Counted from the first letter of the stretch, positions 50,500-60,111 are shown. The stretch: 64,000 bases of DNA from Actinomyces faecalis (GCF_013184985.2 NZ_CP063418.1:744001-808000), one strand, 5' to 3'. The notes: a model not told the origin generated them from the sequence alone. Translations and numbers: made by a program.

Positions 50500-51525
50500 G
50501 TGTCTCTTGCTTCCCCCGTCCGGCTCGCCCTGATCGGCGCCGGACGCATTGGAACCCACCACGCCCGTGCCATCGCGCTGGATGTTCCCACTGCCCAACT
50601 CGTCGCCGTCGTCGATCCTCGTGAGCAGGCGGCCCAGGCCCTTGCCCAGCCCCTGGGGGCGCGGGCTGAGTCAGATGCCACGGCGCTCATCGACTCTGAG
50701 GACATTGACGGCGTCGTCATCACCACGCCCGCTGCCCTCCACCGTGATCTCATCGTCGCCGCCGCGCAGGCGGGAAAGCACGTCTTCACTGAAAAACCCA
50801 TCACCACCGAGCTTGATGAGGCCCACGAGTGCGTGGAGGCGGCCCGCCAGGCAGGGGTCGTCCTCCAAGTCGGCTTCAACCGGCGCTTCGCCCCCGGCTT
50901 CATCGCAGCCCGTCAGGCGGTCGATGACGGGCGGGTGGGCACCCCCCAGCTCCTGCGCTCCCTGACCCGCGACCCCGGCCCCTACAGCGGGGATCCGGCA
51001 CGCACTCCGGCGTGGACCATCTTCCTGGAGACCCTCATCCACGACTTTGACACGCTGCGCTGGCTCAACCCCGGTGCCGAGGTCACGGAGGTTACCGCCC
51101 ACGCTGACGCCCTTATTCGCCCCCAGGCGCGTGAGTCCGGCTTCCTGGACACCTCTGTGGTCACCCTGCGCTTCGACAACGGGGCCTTCGCCACCGCGGA
51201 AGCGAGCTTCAGCGCCACCTACGGCTATGACGTGCGTGGTGAGGTCTTTGGAGACGGCGGCATGGCAACAGCAGGTTCGCCACGTACCAGCAACATGGAC
51301 TACTACGGACCGGCCGGAGTCTCTTATGACACTTCCCGCGCGGACACCGATCTTCTCCACAGCGCCTACGTTGGAGAGCTCTCCGCCTTCACCCAGGTCA
51401 TCAATGGCGCTGAGCTACCTGTCCCCACCGGTGCCGACGGCGTCAAGGCACTGCAGATCGCCCATGCCGCCATCCGCTCCATCCAGGACAACCGCACCGT
51501 CGCCATCAAGGAGATCGCCCGATGA
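50500..51525 (+). CDS. Gfo/Idh/MocA-family oxidoreductase, inositol 2-dehydrogenase-like
   Basis: 341 residues. NAD-binding Rossmann fold RLALIGAGRIGTHHARAIAL at residues 7-26; AGKHVFTEKPITTELDEAHE carries the EKP motif with the catalytic Lys; GFNRRFAPGFIAARQAV and FLETLIHDFDTLRWL (the DxxxH/HD pair of the active site) follow. Family members oxidize inositols or other cyclitols and sugars. GTG start with AAGGAG 5 nt upstream. Overlaps the next gene by 4 nt. Highly similar to the protein at 58918-59940. Confidence 0.88.
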   Translation: MSLASPVRLALIGAGRIGTHHARAIALDVPTAQLVAVVDPREQAAQALAQPLGARAESDATALIDSEDIDGVVITTPAALHRDLIVAAAQAGKHVFTEKPITTELDEAHECVEAARQAGVVLQVGFNRRFAPGFIAARQAVDDGRVGTPQLLRSLTRDPGPYSGDPARTPAWTIFLETLIHDFDTLRWLNPGAEVTEVTAHADALIRPQARESGFLDTSVVTLRFDNGAFATAEASFSATYGYDVRGEVFGDGGMATAGSPRTSNMDYYGPAGVSYDTSRADTDLLHSAYVGELSAFTQVINGAELPVPTGADGVKALQIAHAAIRSIQDNRTVAIKEIAR

Positions 51526-52346
51526 GCCCCGTCACCGTCCCCACCAACAACGCCTTCTCGCTGGCGGCGTGCTCCGAGATGATCTTCTTGGAGCGCCCCT
51601 TCATGGAGCGAGTGGAGGCCATCGCCGCCCGCGGTCTCAAGGTCGAGATCTGGGACTGGTCCACCAAGGACCTTGATGCCCTGGCAGCTCGTCGGGCCGA
51701 TGGCGTCCACATCGACTCAATGACCGGCTACCTTCAGGGTGACCTCACCACCGACGAGGGCGTCTCCCGGCTCCTGGCAACCGCGGAGGAGTCACTCAAG
51801 GCAGCTGAGAAGCTGGAGTGCCCACGTCTGAACTTCCACGGCACCGGTCTGGGAGAGGGCGGTATCCCCGTGGTTGCCAACGCCCACCCCACACCCAGCG
51901 ACTGGCTGCGGGCCGTTGACACCTGCGCCCGCCTTGCTGAGCTTGGCCAACGCGAAGGACGTGTCTTCGAGCTGGAGAACCTCAACACGGCCGTGGATCA
52001 CCCCGGGACCCCGTTCGCCAAGGCCAGTGACACCCTGGCTCTGGTCAGCGCCGTCAACTCTCCCCACCTGCGGCTGAACCTGGACCTCTACCACGCCCAG
52101 ATCGGCGAGGGAAACCTCATCGAGGCCTGCCGCGCCGCCCTGCCATGGATTGGAGAGATCCAGGTGGCTGACGTGCCCGGCCGCGCCCAGCCCGGAACCG
52201 GTGAGATCAACTATGCCGGTGTGGCCACGGCACTAGCCGAGATGGGATTCCGTGGCACCGTGGCCATGGAGGCCTTCGCCTCCGCAGACTCCGAGACGGC
52301 GCTGGATGACTTCATCCGCGCCTTCAGCGTGGAGGTGAGGGCGTGA
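51522..52346 (+). CDS. Hydroxypyruvate isomerase-like TIM-barrel protein
   Basis: 274 residues of the xylose-isomerase-like superfamily (sugar-phosphate isomerase/epimerase). Metal-site residues are visible: ENLN (Glu), LNLDLYHAQIGEGN (Asp/His), IQVADVPGRAQPGTGEINY and a Glu in VAMEAFA; the ADVPGR...GTGEINY block is characteristic of Hyi/IolE/IolI-type proteins. Acts on the product of the dehydrogenase in a carbohydrate catabolic path. Overlaps both neighbours. Very similar to the protein at 58097-58921. Confidence 0.85.
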   Translation: MSPVTVPTNNAFSLAACSEMIFLERPFMERVEAIAARGLKVEIWDWSTKDLDALAARRADGVHIDSMTGYLQGDLTTDEGVSRLLATAEESLKAAEKLECPRLNFHGTGLGEGGIPVVANAHPTPSDWLRAVDTCARLAELGQREGRVFELENLNTAVDHPGTPFAKASDTLALVSAVNSPHLRLNLDLYHAQIGEGNLIEACRAALPWIGEIQVADVPGRAQPGTGEINYAGVATALAEMGFRGTVAMEAFASADSETALDDFIRAFSVEVRA

Positions 52347-53776
52347 TGGCTGCTGTGACGTCATCTGGGGCCCCACGCGGCGCAGGCTCGGGTGGTGGGG
52401 TCAAGGAGAGAGTTGACAAGCGTCTGCTCACCATCCGCACCATCGCCACCCTTGGTGGTCTCCTGTTCGGCTACGACACCGGCGTGATCTCGGGAGCACT
52501 ACCCTTCCTCAAGATGGCGGCAGAGGAGGGAGGCCTGGGGCTCAGCGCCTTCCAAGAGTCCATCGTTACCTCCTCCCTGACCCTGGGAGCCGCTTTTGGT
52601 GCCATCGTCGGCGGCCGGCTGTCCGACCGCTACGGGCGCAAGAAGAACATCATGATGGTGGCCGTCATCTTCCTGCTCGGCGCCGTCGGCTGTGCAGTCT
52701 CCCCCAACTATGGCGTGCTCGTGGGCTTCCGCTTCTTCCTTGGCCTGGCAGTTGGGGGCGCGAGTGCCACCGTGCCGGTCTACCTGTCTGAGATGGCTCC
52801 AGTCAGCATCCGTGGGACCATGGTGGCCCGCAATGAGCTCATGATCGTCACCGGTCAGCTCCTGGCCTACTCCTTCAACGCCTTCATCGCCGTTACCTGG
52901 CCCCAGGCACATGTGTGGCGCTGGATGCTGGTCATTGCCTCTCTACCGGCCATCGGCCTGTGGATCGGGATCCACCTGCTGCCGGAGTCCCCACGCTGGC
53001 TGGCCAACAAGGGCCGGGTGCAGGAGATGTGGGAGGTCCTCAACGAGGTGCGTATGCCAGACGAGGTTGAGACCGAAGGACGTGACATCGTGCGCCGCGT
53101 TGAGGAGGAGCGCAGCGTGGGCAACGGCTCCTGGTCGGACCTGCGCGTGCCCTGGATCCGGAAGATCACCCTCATCGGCATCGGTCTGGCGGCCCTGTCC
53201 CAGCTGACCGGCGTCAACGGCATCATGTACTACGCACCGACCATCCTGCAGACCACGGGCCTGGGGACCCAGGCCGCCCTGGTAGCCACCATCGCCAACG
53301 GTGTGGTCTCGGTGGTCGCGGTGTCCATCGGTATCGGTTTCCTCAAGCGCCTTCCACGGCGCCGCATGATGCTCATCGGTCAGTTCGGCGTTGTCGTCTC
53401 GCTCCTGGCACTGGGCTCGATGTTCCTGGCCCCCGAGTCCATGGTGCGCAGCCTCATGGTGCTGTTCTTCATGCTCACCTTCCTGTTCTCCATGCAGTGC
53501 TTCATCGGCCCGACCTTCTGGCTCATGCTCTCCGAGATGTTCCCGATGCGGGTGCGAGGGCTGGCCAACGGTGTTGCCGTGTTCTGCAACTGGATGGGCA
53601 ACGTCATCGTCGCCTTCGCCTTCCCCAACCTCATCGAGGCCGTTCAGGGCAATACCTTCTTCGTCTTCGCAGGCATCAACCTGGTCACGCTCATCTTCTA
53701 CTTCCGCTACCTGCCTGAGACCTTCGGGCACTCGCTGGAGTCCCTGGAGCGTCACTTCGAGGAGAAGTACTCCTGA
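52343..53776 (+). CDS. MFS sugar/inositol:proton symporter
   Basis: 477 residues with twelve membrane spans. GLLFGYDTGVISGALPFLKM, GGRLSDRYGRKKNIM (motif A), LPESPRWLANKGR, QLTGVNGIMYYAPTILQTTG and the closing RYLPETFGHSLESLE are sugar-porter family signatures, close to IolT/XylE types. GTG at 52343 (or ATG at 52346) overlaps the isomerase stop. Takes up the substrate of the operon. Followed by a strong hairpin at 53820. Confidence 0.92.
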   Translation: MMAAVTSSGAPRGAGSGGGVKERVDKRLLTIRTIATLGGLLFGYDTGVISGALPFLKMAAEEGGLGLSAFQESIVTSSLTLGAAFGAIVGGRLSDRYGRKKNIMMVAVIFLLGAVGCAVSPNYGVLVGFRFFLGLAVGGASATVPVYLSEMAPVSIRGTMVARNELMIVTGQLLAYSFNAFIAVTWPQAHVWRWMLVIASLPAIGLWIGIHLLPESPRWLANKGRVQEMWEVLNEVRMPDEVETEGRDIVRRVEEERSVGNGSWSDLRVPWIRKITLIGIGLAALSQLTGVNGIMYYAPTILQTTGLGTQAALVATIANGVVSVVAVSIGIGFLKRLPRRRMMLIGQFGVVVSLLALGSMFLAPESMVRSLMVLFFMLTFLFSMQCFIGPTFWLMLSEMFPMRVRGLANGVAVFCNWMGNVIVAFAFPNLIEAVQGNTFFVFAGINLVTLIFYFRYLPETFGHSLESLERHFEEKYS

Positions 53777-53819
53777 ACGTAGGCACGTGAGGCTTGGTGA
53801 CACGGCCTCCTTGTCCGGT

Positions 53820-53856
53820 CTGTGGGGCCCAGCCGCAATGCGGCTGGGCCCCACAG
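53820..53856. terminator. Bidirectional terminator between the two transporter genes
   Basis: Perfect 17-bp arms (53820-53836/53840-53856) around loop AAT, containing GGGGCCCAGCCGC. Lies between the convergent MFS genes. Confidence 0.85.
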
Positions 53857-53914
53857 GTGTGTGCACACGCAGCCAGCACACGCCGGGTACGCCCCAGCGG
53901 TATCGTCACGGCCC

Positions 53915-55297
53915 TCACACGCGTCTGGCAGGCCGCGCTCTGCCCAGGCGCGCCCAGGCCACGAGGGTCGAGACCAGCAAGATAGACAGCGCAAGCATGA
54001 AGGGTGCCAGGGGCTTCCAGCCGTAGAGCGCCGTCGCCGTCACCGGGGCGACGATCCACGTCACCGAGCCGGTTGCGTTGAGTACCCCGGCCACGCCGCC
54101 CTGCTCGGCGGGGGAGACCGCCAAGGAGCCTCCTGCGGTGAAGCCCGGGCCAGTCAGCCCTGAGGCTGTACCGAGGACGAAGGTCGAGGTGGCCAGGGCC
54201 CAGGCGGAGGGGGCCCACGACAAGGCCGCCAGCGCCGTCAAGCCCAGCACCGTCCCCGTCCGCAGCAGGCGGACAGGCGACCAGGCCAGGCGAGGGACCG
54301 CCAGCAGCTGCGTCGCCATGGCCCCAGCGGCATTGGCCAGGAGCATGAGACCGGTCAGTGACACGGCAGACTGCGCAGGAAGACCCAGGCGGTCCTGGAC
54401 GATGAATCCCATCGTGATCTGGACGACCCCCGCAGTGAAGAACATGCCAATGCCGGCCCCCATCCAGGGTGTGATCCGGGGGTCCCGCCAGGACACGTAA
54501 GGAGGCAGCGCGTGGCGGTCCCTGGGGGAGGGTGCGGCCGCAGGCCGGGAGGAGGTACTGTCCTCACGCGGCACCCACCGCCACGCCACCAGCAGCGAGA
54601 TGAGAACGAACCAGGGTGTGGCGTGGACCGGGGCGAAGATCCACCAGGCCGCCAAGGCGGAGGAGACCACCGAGCCGATCATGATCGAGAGCTGGACCGA
54701 CCCCGAGAACGCCGCCATGCCGCGCACGCGGCTGGCCTCATCGGGAGTGATCTCGGCAATGAGCGCCTGGCCCGTGGGAGGGATGGCGGCGACTGCCGAG
54801 CCGAAGAAGGGACCGCGGGCCACCACGATCGCGGCGGAGGCTACGGCGGCGCCCAGCAGACCAGCCGAGCGCAAGCCCACGGCAGCGCTGAACAGGCAAC
54901 CGGCCACCAGGGCGAGGCTGAGGGAGGTCAGGAGCACCCGCCGTCGTCCCCAGGCTACTGAGCGTCGGCCCCAGAACTGGGAGAGCATGGTGACGAACAA
55001 TGCTGCCGCTGAGACCGCCAGCCCCACCACCCACTCAGCCAGGTCCAGCGCCCGGGCCAGCGGGGCGATCGACACATTGAGCATGTTCTGCGCCACGTAA
55101 GTGAACAGGACGATGACCAGCAGCGCGCGCAGTGTGGTCGAAGAGGTCAGCGTGTGTGATGGGGAACGTCTCTGCTGCCCTGAGGCATCAGGGCACGGTG
55201 GGATGGAACTGGGCTCGGGCACCGCGCCACCATAGCCGTCCCTGAGCGGCAGGCAGAACGTGGGAGCGCGAGGGGACGAGACCGTTGCTGCTTGCAC
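53915..55297 (-). CDS. MFS transporter, drug/multisolute type
   Basis: 460 residues, twelve membrane spans starting near residue 55 (LRALLVIVLFTYVAQNMLNV). GRRSVAWGRRRVLLTSLSLA is motif A and LGTASGLTGPGFTAGGSLAV a typical later element. The first ~50 residues are Pro/Ser-rich and may not be translated; a later start is possible. It follows the second lacI gene on the same strand after a 51-bp gap, so it may belong to that regulon. The substrate is unknown. Confidence 0.78.
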   Translation of the reverse strand: MQAATVSSPRAPTFCLPLRDGYGGAVPEPSSIPPCPDASGQQRRSPSHTLTSSTTLRALLVIVLFTYVAQNMLNVSIAPLARALDLAEWVVGLAVSAAALFVTMLSQFWGRRSVAWGRRRVLLTSLSLALVAGCLFSAAVGLRSAGLLGAAVASAAIVVARGPFFGSAVAAIPPTGQALIAEITPDEASRVRGMAAFSGSVQLSIMIGSVVSSALAAWWIFAPVHATPWFVLISLLVAWRWVPREDSTSSRPAAAPSPRDRHALPPYVSWRDPRITPWMGAGIGMFFTAGVVQITMGFIVQDRLGLPAQSAVSLTGLMLLANAAGAMATQLLAVPRLAWSPVRLLRTGTVLGLTALAALSWAPSAWALATSTFVLGTASGLTGPGFTAGGSLAVSPAEQGGVAGVLNATGSVTWIVAPVTATALYGWKPLAPFMLALSILLVSTLVAWARLGRARPARRV

Positions 55298-55348
55298 GAG
55301 GAGGTGAGGCGGTGCGGAGCGTGCACGCTGTTGGTATCGTGGATGGCG

Positions 55349-56353
55349 CTAGCGTGGTGAGGAGGTGGAGGAGCGGGTGACCAGGCTTGGCACGAGGACC
55401 TGCTCGGTGGGCAGGTAACGGTTGGTCGCCCGCCCGATCGCCCGCTCCAGGGCCGTGCGGGCCATGAGGCGGGTGTCCTGAGCGATGGTGGTCAAGGGGA
55501 CGATGCAGCGGCTCGCCTGACGGGAGTTGTCGAACCCGGTGACGGAGATGTCTGCGGGTACGCTGAGCCCGGCCGTAACCAGGTGGCTGACGATGCCGGA
55601 GGCACAGCGGTCATTGAAGCCCATGACCGCCGTCGGACGCGGCTGCATGGCAAGGACATCATCGGCAGCCCGCTGGCCGTCCTCCTCGTTCAGGCCCCCG
55701 CGCAGAACTTGGGCCTTGTCACCAAGCCCGAGCGAGTGCATCGCCTCGCGGTAACCGGCCACACGTTCCTCGCAGCCCGGGGCGCGACCACCGTCGACAT
55801 GGATGATGCGTTCATGGCCGAGGTCATGAAGGTGACGGACCAGCTGGTTCATGCCACCGCGGTCATCGATCCGCACGATGTCGATGCTCTGCGACGCCAT
55901 GGGACGGGCGACCACGACGACGGGCACCTCGGATCCCAGGGCGGCCACCCGGGAGGTGGATACGGTTGGCCCCAGGAGGATGAGCGCCTCGCAGCGGTCC
56001 TGGAGGAGGGGCTCGGCGGCCGCGATGTCGTCGGTGTTCGCGACCACGGCGCCCAGGACGAGCTGGTAGTCCGTGTCGTCAATGGCCTGGTAAAGACCTT
56101 CGACGAGGTCGGCATGGAAAGGCTGGAGCACGTTGAAGGTGACGCCGATGAGTCCGGAACGCTGGCGGCGCAGTCCTCGGGCACGCTGGTCAGGACGGTA
56201 GCCGAGGCGGTCCGCCACAGCGCGCACGCGCGCCCGGGTCTGCTCAGAGGCCCCGGGCGCGTCGCGCATGACGATGGACACGAGGGAGACCGAGCAGTTG
56301 GCCTCACGGGCGACGTCGACAAGGGTGACCTTGCCGCTGGGGCCACGAGACAT
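55349..56353 (-). CDS. LacI-family regulator of the second cyclitol/sugar operon
   Basis: 334 residues, with helix-turn-helix VTLVDVAREANCSVSLVSIV nearly identical to the first LacI protein, then RLGYRPDQRARGLRRQRSG and a sensor domain (GLIGVTFNVLQPFHADLVEG, ISVTGFDNSRQASRCIVPLT). The near-identity of the recognition helix implies that both regulators read the same kind of operator. The GGAACGTTAC site at 56388-56397 precedes it. Confidence 0.9.
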   Translation of the reverse strand: MSRGPSGKVTLVDVAREANCSVSLVSIVMRDAPGASEQTRARVRAVADRLGYRPDQRARGLRRQRSGLIGVTFNVLQPFHADLVEGLYQAIDDTDYQLVLGAVVANTDDIAAAEPLLQDRCEALILLGPTVSTSRVAALGSEVPVVVVARPMASQSIDIVRIDDRGGMNQLVRHLHDLGHERIIHVDGGRAPGCEERVAGYREAMHSLGLGDKAQVLRGGLNEEDGQRAADDVLAMQPRPTAVMGFNDRCASGIVSHLVTAGLSVPADISVTGFDNSRQASRCIVPLTTIAQDTRLMARTALERAIGRATNRYLPTEQVLVPSLVTRSSTSSPR

Positions 56354-56387
56354 GTGTGTTCCTCCGCTCTAGTGCTCCACCTGTGCC

Positions 56388-56397
56388 GGAACGTTAC
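56388..56397. promoter_or_regulatory. LacI-type operator upstream of the second regulator
   Basis: GGAACGTTAC shares the AACGTT core with the palindromes at 50066 and 50327; it lies 35 bp before the start of the second lacI gene. Confidence 0.45.
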
Positions 56398-56438
56398 ATG
56401 GCCGGGAGGGCAGAGGTATCCACCCTCCCGGCTGCTGC

Positions 56439-58100
56439 CTAGGAGTAGCGGGCCTCCATCTCCAGCTCGATCTGTTCCAGGGACTTGTCCTTGGTCTCAG
56501 GCATAATCTTGAACAGGACGAGTGCCACCACGAGGTTGAGCACCCCGTAGAAGGTGTAGGTCAGGCCCCCACCCAGCCCCTCTATCATGGCGGGGAAGGT
56601 CCAGGTGATAATGGCGTTGGTGATCCACAGGCAGAACACTGCTGCCCCGTTCATCACACCGCGTACGTCCGCAGGGAAGATCTCCCCCATCATGGTCCAC
56701 ACGACTGAGCCGTTCGTGGCCTGAACAACGAGCATGAACACCCCCATGAGGGCGAGGACGAGGAAAGCTGCCCACGATGGCGGGGTCGTGCCTGTACTCA
56801 TGTGCGGGGCGATGGCGAACTGGAAGGTGGCGGCGATGGACAGTAGGACTACCCCGACGGCGATGACGTCGAAGATGAGGATGGTGCGCCGGGGCAGACG
56901 CCCCACGAGCCAGATGCCGATCGCTGCTCCGACCACCGAGAACACGCCGTTGGCGACCTGGGAGGTGATGGCCGCGGATGTTCCCATGCCGGCGTAGGAG
57001 AGGATCTTGGGCGCGTAGTACATGACGGTGTTGACACCGGTGGTCTGGTTGATAACCGCCAGGAAGATACCGACCAGGAGCAGCTTGCGCAGCCACGGGG
57101 TCGCAAGGACGTATCCCAGACCCTTGGCCCGGACACTGTCCTGCTCGTGCTGGCGTGCCTCGACCATGTCGATGATCTCATCAACCAGGGGGCCGTCCTT
57201 GGACTCGTGGCGCACACGCTTGAGGGCGCCGATGGCGTCATAGAGGCGTTCCTTGGCAATGTACCAGCGTGAGGACTCCGGCATGAGGCGGATGCCGATC
57301 CACAGGGCGATGGCGGGCAGCGAGGCGATGACGAGCATGTAGCGCCACGTCATGCCGTTGCCTGCCGAGATCATGAGCTGGTCGAGGAAGGCGTGGTAGT
57401 CAGCCTCGCTCATGGAGCCGCCGTTGGATGCGGCCAGCGCCGTGATGTCGTCGTAGAGATAGGTACCTGGTGCCAGGGTGCCTGAGGGGTCAGCATCAAT
57501 AGTCAGCTGCGGACCGCCGTTGGCGGAGTTGATGATGGCGTTAGTGGTGTAGGCCAGCAGCTGACCGGTGATGATCATGAGCTGGTCGACGGCCACGATC
57601 GAGCCACGGATGCGCTTGGGGGCCGTCTCGGCCAGGTAGACCGGGACGGTCGCCGAGGCCCCTCCGACCGCCAGCCCCAGGACGAAGCGGAAGGGGTACA
57701 TGACCCACATGTTGGGGGCCAGGGCTGTGCCGAGCGCGCCAAAGAAGAAGATGATGGCGAGCATCGTGATGTTGTGGCGCCGTCCGAACCGGTCAGACAG
57801 ACGCCCTCCGAACAAGGCGCCGAAGGCGGCCCCCACCAGGAGGACTCCTCCGATAGCGCCCTCCTCCAGCGCGGTCAGCTGGAGGCCGCGAGCTGCGAAG
57901 GGCATGTACATGTACGGCAGGGCGCCGGAGATGACGCCGGTGTCGTAGCCGAACAAGAGGGAACCAATGGTGGCCACGGCTGCCAGGGCAGCGATTCCTC
58001 GGCGCTTGCCCGATGGAGGTGTGGCATCGACCGCGGCGGAGATCTGCTCGTGGGTCAGCGCACTGAGCTGGGAGTACTGGCTTGCAGGATGCTGGCTCAT
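56439..58100 (-). CDS. MFS sugar/inositol:proton symporter with an extra loop
   Basis: 553 residues; sugar-porter family like the first operon's transporter (GSLLFGYDTGVISGALPYMY, GGRLSDRFGRRHNI, NQTTGVNTVMYYAPKILSYA, IMPETKDKSLEQIELEME). It is about 75 residues longer because of an extended N-terminus and a ~60-residue insert near residues 190-250, between two membrane segments (INSANGGPQLTIDADPSGTL...). Such inserts are known in bacterial XylE/IolT-like porters. The ATG overlaps the isomerase stop by 4 nt. Confidence 0.9.
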   Translation of the reverse strand: MSQHPASQYSQLSALTHEQISAAVDATPPSGKRRGIAALAAVATIGSLLFGYDTGVISGALPYMYMPFAARGLQLTALEEGAIGGVLLVGAAFGALFGGRLSDRFGRRHNITMLAIIFFFGALGTALAPNMWVMYPFRFVLGLAVGGASATVPVYLAETAPKRIRGSIVAVDQLMIITGQLLAYTTNAIINSANGGPQLTIDADPSGTLAPGTYLYDDITALAASNGGSMSEADYHAFLDQLMISAGNGMTWRYMLVIASLPAIALWIGIRLMPESSRWYIAKERLYDAIGALKRVRHESKDGPLVDEIIDMVEARQHEQDSVRAKGLGYVLATPWLRKLLLVGIFLAVINQTTGVNTVMYYAPKILSYAGMGTSAAITSQVANGVFSVVGAAIGIWLVGRLPRRTILIFDVIAVGVVLLSIAATFQFAIAPHMSTGTTPPSWAAFLVLALMGVFMLVVQATNGSVVWTMMGEIFPADVRGVMNGAAVFCLWITNAIITWTFPAMIEGLGGGLTYTFYGVLNLVVALVLFKIMPETKDKSLEQIELEMEARYS

Positions 58101-58921
58101 TGGGCCACCTCCACGGTGAAGGTCGACACGAATTCCTCCAGCGCGGCGTCGCAGACCGCGGTGGAGCCGTCCGGCCCGTCTCCGGTCGCCCAGGCCTCCA
58201 TACCGATATTGCCTCGATACCCCATGTCAGCAAGGGCGCGGGCCACGGCGCGGTAGTTGATTTCGCCGGTTCCGGGCTGGGCACGGCCAGGGACGTCGGC
58301 GACCTGGAGCTCGCCGATATAGGGCAGGCTCTCCCGGCAGGTCTCGATAAGGTTCCCCTCGCCGATCTGGGCGTGGTAAAGATCCAGATTCATTTTCAGG
58401 TAGGGGGAGTCCACAGCGGCCACGAGCGCGAGCGTGTGCGCCGCGAGGGCGAAAGGAGTACCTGGATGGTCCACCGGGAGGTTGAGGTTTTCCAAGGTGA
58501 AGACGCGTCCCTCGCGCTCCCCGAGATCGGCCAGACGGCGGCATGTGTCTGCGGCTCGCAGCCAGTCGCTGGGTGTGGGGTGAGCGTTGGCGACGACGGG
58601 GATTCCACCCTCACCCAGGCCTGTGCCGTGGAAGTTGAGGACCGGACACTCCAGCTTCTCAGCAGCCTTGAGGGACTCCTGTGCCGTGGACAGGAGCTGA
58701 CAGGTCCCGTCATCCGTGGTGAGGTCTCCCTGGATGTATCCGGTCATGGAGACCACGTGTACGCCGTCGGTGCGCTGGGCAGCCAGGGCATCAAGGTCCT
58801 TGGTGGTCCAGTCCCAGATCTCCACTGCCAGACCGTGGTCGGCGATCGCCGTCGTGCGCTCCAGGAAGGGCTTGTCCAGGTAGATCATCTCGGCGCATGC
58901 CGCCAGGGTGAAAGCCTTCAC
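58097..58921 (-). CDS. Hydroxypyruvate isomerase-like TIM-barrel protein (second copy)
   Basis: 274 residues, the same length as the copy at 51522. Long identical blocks are shared by eye (SLKAAEKLECP, then LNFHGTGLGEGGIPVVANAH). Metal-site residues ENLN, MNLDLYHAQIGEGN, LQVADVPGRAQPGTGEINY and GMEAWA are all conserved. Role as for the first copy. ATGA overlaps on both sides. Confidence 0.85.
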   Translation of the reverse strand: MKAFTLAACAEMIYLDKPFLERTTAIADHGLAVEIWDWTTKDLDALAAQRTDGVHVVSMTGYIQGDLTTDDGTCQLLSTAQESLKAAEKLECPVLNFHGTGLGEGGIPVVANAHPTPSDWLRAADTCRRLADLGEREGRVFTLENLNLPVDHPGTPFALAAHTLALVAAVDSPYLKMNLDLYHAQIGEGNLIETCRESLPYIGELQVADVPGRAQPGTGEINYRAVARALADMGYRGNIGMEAWATGDGPDGSTAVCDAALEEFVSTFTVEVAQ

Positions 58922-59940
58922 TTGGCCACCTCCGACAGCTCGACGGGACGGGACTGCATGACGGAGGCGATGGCAGCGTGTGCCACACGCAGGGCACGTA
59001 AGCCGTCCTCAGCGCCAGGGACCGGGAGCTGCTCGCCGCGCACGGTACGTATGAAGGCCGTGAGCTCCGCGACGTAGGCGCTGTGAAGCAGGTCGGTGTC
59101 CATCCGGGATGTTGCCCAGGAAGCACCTTCGGGACCGAAGTAGGTCATGTCGTTTTCGCGGCCGCTGCCGGCGATAGCCATACCGCCGGAACCGAAGACC
59201 TCCCCGCGCACGTCATAGCCGTAGAGCGCCTCGAAACATGCCTCAGCGGTGGCGACGGCGCCGTTGTCGAAGGTGAGGGTGACGTGGGCGGTATCGATGA
59301 ATCCATCAGCCTTGGCCTCTGGGCGAATCAAGGCATTGGCCACGGCGGAGACGGTGAGGACCTCGGCGGTGGGGTTGAGCCACAGGAGGGTGTCGAAGTC
59401 ATGGATGAGGGTCTCCAGGAACATGGTCCACTGGGGGATGCGGCTGGGGTCGGCGGCAAAGGGCCCTGGGTCACGGGTAAGGGAGCGCATGAGGCGGATG
59501 GCACCGATGCGGCCGTCGTCGACCGCCGCGCGGGCAGCAGCGAATCCGGGGGCGAAGCGGCGGTTGAAGCCGACCTGTAGACGTACTCCTGCCTGTGCAC
59601 AGGCGTCAATGGCACGGTGGGCGTCCTCGATCGTGGTGGTCAGAGGCTTTTCGGTGAAGACGTGCTTGCCAGCCTGGGCCGCGGCCACGATAGCGTCTGC
59701 GTGCAGGGCGGCGGGAGTTGTGATGAGGACGGCGTCAAGGCCGGGATCAGCTAGCGCTTCCTCCAGGGTGCTGACCGGGCGGGCTCCGAGTTCTTCAGCC
59801 AGATGCTGGGCCGCCTGCTCGCGAGGATCGACGACGACTGAGATCCTCGCCCCGGGGACCTCGGCAGTGACGGCTCGGGCGTGGTGGCTGCCGATACGTC
59901 CTGCACCGACCAAGGCGATTGAGATGAGAGGGGTTGTCAT
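58918..59940 (-). CDS. Gfo/Idh/MocA-family oxidoreductase, inositol 2-dehydrogenase-like (second copy)
   Basis: 340 residues, paralogue of the protein at 50500: ALVGAGRIGSHHARAVTAEV, AGKHVFTEKPLTTTIEDAHR, GFNRRFAPGFAAARAAVDDG, FLETLIHDFDTLLWLNP. The catalytic EKP Lys and the HDFD region are present. First gene of the second operon, reading away from two operator-like sites at 60001 and 60098. Confidence 0.88.
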   Translation of the reverse strand: MTTPLISIALVGAGRIGSHHARAVTAEVPGARISVVVDPREQAAQHLAEELGARPVSTLEEALADPGLDAVLITTPAALHADAIVAAAQAGKHVFTEKPLTTTIEDAHRAIDACAQAGVRLQVGFNRRFAPGFAAARAAVDDGRIGAIRLMRSLTRDPGPFAADPSRIPQWTMFLETLIHDFDTLLWLNPTAEVLTVSAVANALIRPEAKADGFIDTAHVTLTFDNGAVATAEACFEALYGYDVRGEVFGSGGMAIAGSGRENDMTYFGPEGASWATSRMDTDLLHSAYVAELTAFIRTVRGEQLPVPGAEDGLRALRVAHAAIASVMQSRPVELSEVAK

Positions 59941-60000
59941 GTCTGAACTCCTGTCTCCGGTGACCGCTCCAGTGCGGTCCGTGATGACGGAAGGAGACTA

Positions 60001-60109
60001 TGACGTTCTAGTAGTGAATTGAAGGAAAATGAGGGAAGTCTAGATGGCATCCAGGTGAAATGCTGAAGTGACGTAGAAAAGACTGTAGAAAAGGACTCTA
60101 ACGTTCTAG
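60001..60109. promoter_or_regulatory. Two LacI-type half-conserved operators before the second operon
   Basis: TGACGTTCTAG at 60001-60011 and TAACGTTCTAG at 60099-60109 share ACGTTCT with the perfect palindromes of the first operon; the left half-sites are degenerate. They sit 61-169 bp before the second dehydrogenase start, in an AT-richer stretch. Confidence 0.5.
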
Positions 60110-60111
60110 TT

